From: Betaproteobacteria bacterium HGW-Betaproteobacteria-18
GTDB lineage: Bacteria; Pseudomonadota; Gammaproteobacteria; Burkholderiales; Burkholderiaceae_C
Direction of reading: 5' to 3'
DNA length: 50,514 nucleotides
NCBI GenBank assembly: GCA_002842265.1
Contig: PHCO01000003.1
Location: forward strand, 1 to 50,514
Part shown: in pieces, positions 47,741 through 50,514 of the stretch
Layout of the letters: each line of letters begins with the position of its first letter
Position numbering within the stretch: position 1 is the stretch's first letter
Position numbers and translations under genes: made by a program
Notes under the pieces: model-generated
Told to the model about the DNA's origin: nothing
The model's input: the letters and a program-made list of their open reading frames with translations, nothing else
Databases searched by the model: none

Positions 47741-50260
47741 ATGTTCCGCCAGTGCATTCGATGGATCAAACGATGGGATCCCAGATCGCCCCGGCCTGCC
47801 CCGCAAGCGGCGCCGACAAGTCCTGCGGCTGTGGCGAATGCGATCGGCTCGCTGGAAGGCGTCAGCAGGAAGCCTGTCGACTTTCGTGGGCATGCCGACG
47901 GCTGGTTGCGCATCTTGCGCGCAGGAGAGCTGTTGGAGCTGGTGCAGAGCGCCAGGGCGACGGAAGCGATGTGGCGTCAGTCGCGCCTGTCCTCACTGGT
48001 CTGGCGGCGCGATCTGCTGCCGGCATTGCATCGCTACGCTGAATACGTGCAACTCATGCCTGCCTCAGAAAGCCATCACCACGCCCACGTGGGCGGACTG
48101 CTGGCTCACACGATGGAGATGACGCTCGCGGCCATGACCTGGCGCAACGGTCATTTCTTTCCCGAGGGTGCGGCAGTGGAGGAGATGGACGCGCAGCGCG
48201 ACGAATGGACCTATGTGGTCTTCTTCGCGGCCCTGCTACACGACGTTGGCAAGATCATGACCGATCTGCGGGTGTCCTGGTCCTGCTTTGACATGGATGC
48301 ACCGCTGCGGTGGGTGCCCATGTCGGGTCCACTGACCGAGATGGCTCAGCAACGGCCTGGCGGTGAATACCTGGTGGAGTTCACCCCAAAGTCAGCGCGC
48401 GAGTATCAGGCGCACTCCAAGCTGTCCATGATCCTGCTGCAGCAGATTGCACCGCCTTCTGCCCTGAGTTTCCTGGCACGCCGCCCTCAGGCATTTGAAT
48501 CGCTGGCGCAGTACCTGTCCGGCGGGGACAAGTCCAGCCTCTTGGCCACCATCATCCGCAAGGCGGATCAGACCTCGACCCAGCAGGCCCTGACCAGTGG
48601 AAGCCGTGCACGATTCGCAACATCCACCAGCGTGCCATTGATCGACTTGCTGATGCAGTCCATCAAGGACATGCTCAGAAGCGGCACGGCGCTTCCTTTG
48701 AACCGCAGCGGCGCAGCGGGCTGGGTATTCGACAGCGCCATCTGGTTCGTGGCCAAGCGACTGGCCGATGGCGTGCGGCAACACATCAAGCAACACCATC
48801 CTGAAGAGGCCATTCCCGGTGAGAACAAGAACGACCGCCTGTTTGACACCTGGCAGGAAAACGGCTGTATCCAGCTCAACCCGCAAACCGGCCAGGCGGT
48901 GTGGTACGTGCAGGTGCACGGAGGCGAGTCCACATCTGGCGCAGCTTCTGTTCCTCTGCAGGAACACGACCAGCCTGATCCGGAGAGGCTGGAGGAGGGT
49001 GGGGCAACCTACTCCCACACGCTCACCATGCTGCGGTTTCCGTTGGACAAGCTCTTTGGCGACCCGGCGCAGTATCCACCCTCTATGGTCGGACGGATCG
49101 AGGTCCAGCAAAAGCGTGTCGCAACCTCAGCCGAACCGACTGTTGGCGCAAATCAGCATGCGCAGACGAACGATGGCGCCGGTGCGGCCACCCCGTCCAC
49201 GCGCGACTGCGATGACAGCGATGACAGCAAACCAACAGCGGAGCCTCTCCCCAGCGATCCTAGCGCTGCCGCAGCGCCCACTTCAACTGCGGGCACAAGC
49301 AAGAGCTTTCGGGAGAAAGCTGCCCCAGCACTTCGGGCTCCCAACTTCAGTCGACCCAGGTCTGCACCATCCACGCCGGTAAAGGCCGCCAAGGTGACCG
49401 GTGACAAGAATCTGCCGGACAAGCCCACGGTTGCACCAACCGATTCATCAAAACCTGCTGCCTCAGATGTGGAACCTTTGCAGGTGGGTGGACCCGATGG
49501 CTTCGGCAAGTGGCTGGACTTCGAGGATGACGCTGCGCTGTTCGAGGCGCCTCCCAAGGCGGTTCAACGACCCGTGGACCAGCCCGCGAGCAAGACCCAT
49601 GCATCCGCTCAAACACCTGCGCCAGTTGCGGCAAAGGCACCCAAAACTGCGACAAAACCATCCCCGGCACCGAGTGCGCCTGCGGATCGCGCGCGAGTCG
49701 AACTGCCCGCCATCCCCGAGACACCCGAACGCCGTCCGCTGCTGGTACGAGCAAGACATCCATCCATGGCGGCCAGGAGCGAACCGGCACACACACCGCG
49801 CATGCAACATGCGCCAGTGGTTCTCACACCGTTTTTGCCCGAACTCCCTCATGAAACGGCGGGCAAACAGGTTGAACCCACTTTCATGGCCATGGCGTTC
49901 TTGACCTGGCTGCAGCAGGGTCTGGCCAGCCGTTCCCTGAAGTACAACGAGACTGGCGCCATGATCCACTTCACGGCCGAAGGTATGGCGCTGGTGTCAC
50001 CGCTGGTGTTCAAGGCCTATGTGGCTGATGAGGAGTCGGTGAACGACGCCGAGTCCGAAGCACAAGCGCTTCAGGTACAACGCGAAGTCATCAAGGCGGG
50101 CTGGCACCTCATGGGCCCAGGCAAGACCAACATCCTCAGGTACCAGGTGCTCGGACGCGGTGGCGTGCCGGTCGGAAAGCTCAGCGCCGTCGTCCTGATC
50201 CGGCCGGAGCGCTGGGTGATGCCGGTGCCCCCCAGCAACCCGGTTCTCCAGATTGCATGA
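47741..50260 (+). CDS. traI: MobH-type relaxase TraI, PFGI-1 class
   Basis: An 839-residue relaxase. The N-terminal TraI_2 domain carries an HD-hydrolase-like metal site: H112-H-H-A-H-V-GG-LLAHT and H167-D-V-G-K171, the signature of MobH relaxases of the R391, ICEclc and PFGI-1 type. A long low-complexity region rich in alanine, proline, serine and threonine (about 450-680) links it to a C-terminal winged-helix-like TraI_2_C domain (FLTWLQQGLASRSLKYNETG to the end). It nicks oriT and is carried into the recipient on the transferred strand. The start at 47741 has only a weak ribosome-binding site, so coupling to the upstream gene is likely. Confidence 0.92.
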   Translation: MFRQCIRWIKRWDPRSPRPAPQAAPTSPAAVANAIGSLEGVSRKPVDFRGHADGWLRILRAGELLELVQSARATEAMWRQSRLSSLVWRRDLLPALHRYAEYVQLMPASESHHHAHVGGLLAHTMEMTLAAMTWRNGHFFPEGAAVEEMDAQRDEWTYVVFFAALLHDVGKIMTDLRVSWSCFDMDAPLRWVPMSGPLTEMAQQRPGGEYLVEFTPKSAREYQAHSKLSMILLQQIAPPSALSFLARRPQAFESLAQYLSGGDKSSLLATIIRKADQTSTQQALTSGSRARFATSTSVPLIDLLMQSIKDMLRSGTALPLNRSGAAGWVFDSAIWFVAKRLADGVRQHIKQHHPEEAIPGENKNDRLFDTWQENGCIQLNPQTGQAVWYVQVHGGESTSGAASVPLQEHDQPDPERLEEGGATYSHTLTMLRFPLDKLFGDPAQYPPSMVGRIEVQQKRVATSAEPTVGANQHAQTNDGAGAATPSTRDCDDSDDSKPTAEPLPSDPSAAAAPTSTAGTSKSFREKAAPALRAPNFSRPRSAPSTPVKAAKVTGDKNLPDKPTVAPTDSSKPAASDVEPLQVGGPDGFGKWLDFEDDAALFEAPPKAVQRPVDQPASKTHASAQTPAPVAAKAPKTATKPSPAPSAPADRARVELPAIPETPERRPLLVRARHPSMAARSEPAHTPRMQHAPVVLTPFLPELPHETAGKQVEPTFMAMAFLTWLQQGLASRSLKYNETGAMIHFTAEGMALVSPLVFKAYVADEESVNDAESEAQALQVQREVIKAGWHLMGPGKTNILRYQVLGRGGVPVGKLSAVVLIRPERWVMPVPPSNPVLQIA

Positions 50261-50285
50261 CTTGACAGGTGAAGCGCATCGAAGT

Positions 50286-50314
50286 TTGACAGTTGACAAC
50301 AGTATGGGTACATT
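50286..50314 (+). promoter_or_regulatory. Sigma-70 type promoter
   Basis: TTGACA (50286-50291), 17-bp spacer, TACATT (50309-50314). A second TTGACA overlaps the spacer at 50293. The predicted transcript starts near 50321, after the traI stop. Confidence 0.6.
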
Positions 50315-50320
50315 GAAACC

Positions 50321-50402
50321 GTGCATCAGGCGGGATCGGCATCGGTTGACGGCTTTTAGGTATCTCGTGGAAAGTTCTAGCAGGCTCATGGCCTGCTTTT
50401 TT
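50321..50402 (+). ncRNA. Candidate small RNA
   Basis: A transcript of about 80 nt would run from the promoter above to the intrinsic terminator GCAGGC-tcatg-GCCTGC-TTTTTT (50380-50402). No start codon with a ribosome-binding site is present. It could be a regulatory or antisense RNA of the ICE, or a short unused leader. Confidence 0.35.
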
Positions 50403-50424
50403 AGAACTTAGTGACATTCCACGA
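50365..50424 (+). terminator. Terminator within a nested three-stem palindrome
   Basis: From outside in: TCGTGGAA / TTCCACGA, AGTTCTA / TAGAACT, GCAGGC / GCCTGC with loop tcatg, and a T6 run after the inner stem. The inner hairpin is a terminator for traI or the small RNA; the outer stems are unusual for a simple terminator. Confidence 0.7.
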
Positions 50425-50439
50425 TGTATATTATTGAAT

Positions 50440-50470
50440 TACTTTTAATGATGATTAATCATAAAAAGTA
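50440..50470. repeat. AT-rich inverted repeat
   Basis: TACTTTTAATGAT-gatta-ATCATAAAAAGTA, 13-bp arms with one mismatch. The local composition falls sharply after 50400, indicating a change of DNA origin or a control region beyond the conjugation module. Confidence 0.6.
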
Positions 50471-50514
50471 GTTACCTAAGTATGCATTTTTTGAGGGTGG
50501 CAACTGACTAGTGC

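Noticed and set aside
50414-50441. dif-like XerCD site around tgtatattat
   Set aside because: Only about 16 of 28 positions agree with the usual dif consensus; the central match could be chance in AT-rich DNA, and no Xer-type recombinase or second site is visible.

Overview
The window is high-GC DNA with the gene style of a betaproteobacterium, most likely Burkholderiales/Comamonadaceae. This is inferred from codon use, the CadR/CzcI/DUF3703 metal genes and the dispersed intergenic repeats; no rRNA or housekeeping marker is present to prove it. Nearly everything here is accessory DNA. No database search was possible, so family names come from recognised motifs, gene order and length.

Region 1 (1-4600) holds tandem terminators, a minus-strand GHKL (Hsp90-like) ATPase fused to a PD-(D/E)XK, Shedu-like nuclease domain (592-2583; a candidate defence gene), a small secreted KTSC-domain protein, and about 1.3 kb without genes that contains a 340-bp MITE-like element with perfect 25-bp inverted ends beside a 32-bp palindrome. 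Region 2 (4603-13110) is a heavy-metal and envelope-redox island. A minus-strand run encodes a CDF cation exporter, DUF3703 protein, CzcI-like protein, LspA, DsbB-like, DsbA-like, SCO1-like, YnfA and L,D-transpeptidase proteins. It is divergent from a CadR-like MerR regulator and a Cd/Zn/Pb P-type ATPase. Two promoters with the MerR-type 19-bp spacer and an identical -10 half face the exporter operon and the ATPase, so one CadR probably controls both.

Region 3 (13111-24195) is a lower-GC patchwork of hypothetical genes: a decayed serine-resolvase remnant, a secreted-protein/lipoprotein pair, small membrane proteins, two HNH endonucleases, a coiled-coil/zinc-ribbon operon, and two proteins sharing a C-x-x-C-free helical domain. 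The genes are separated by repeated palindromic intergenic DNA. At 16669-16737 there is a convincing integron attC site, and the flanking units show the R''/R' complementarity expected of gene cassettes, so at least part of this region looks like an integron-cassette cluster without an integrase in view. Region 4 (24196-26172) has a SprT-like zinc protein divergent from a VapBC toxin-antitoxin pair around an 18-bp perfect palindrome, then two small orphan genes.

Region 5 (26177-50514) is the conjugation module of an integrative conjugative element of the PFGI-1/ICEclc/pKLC102 type. A tightly packed minus-strand run of 22 genes covers PilL-N, PFL_4693, a lytic transglycosylase, PFL_4695, the TraD coupling protein, PFL_4697, RAQPRD, PFL_4701 to PFL_4706 family proteins, PFL_4709 to PFL_4711 family proteins and TraG. 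It is divergent from an unknown gene plus a MobH TraI relaxase. The 546-bp gap between the two arms is packed with inverted repeats and is the best oriT candidate. Right of traI is a good sigma-70 promoter followed by an intrinsic terminator, which would make a small RNA of about 80 nt. No integrase, att site pair or partition gene is visible, so the ICE ends lie at least partly outside the window.
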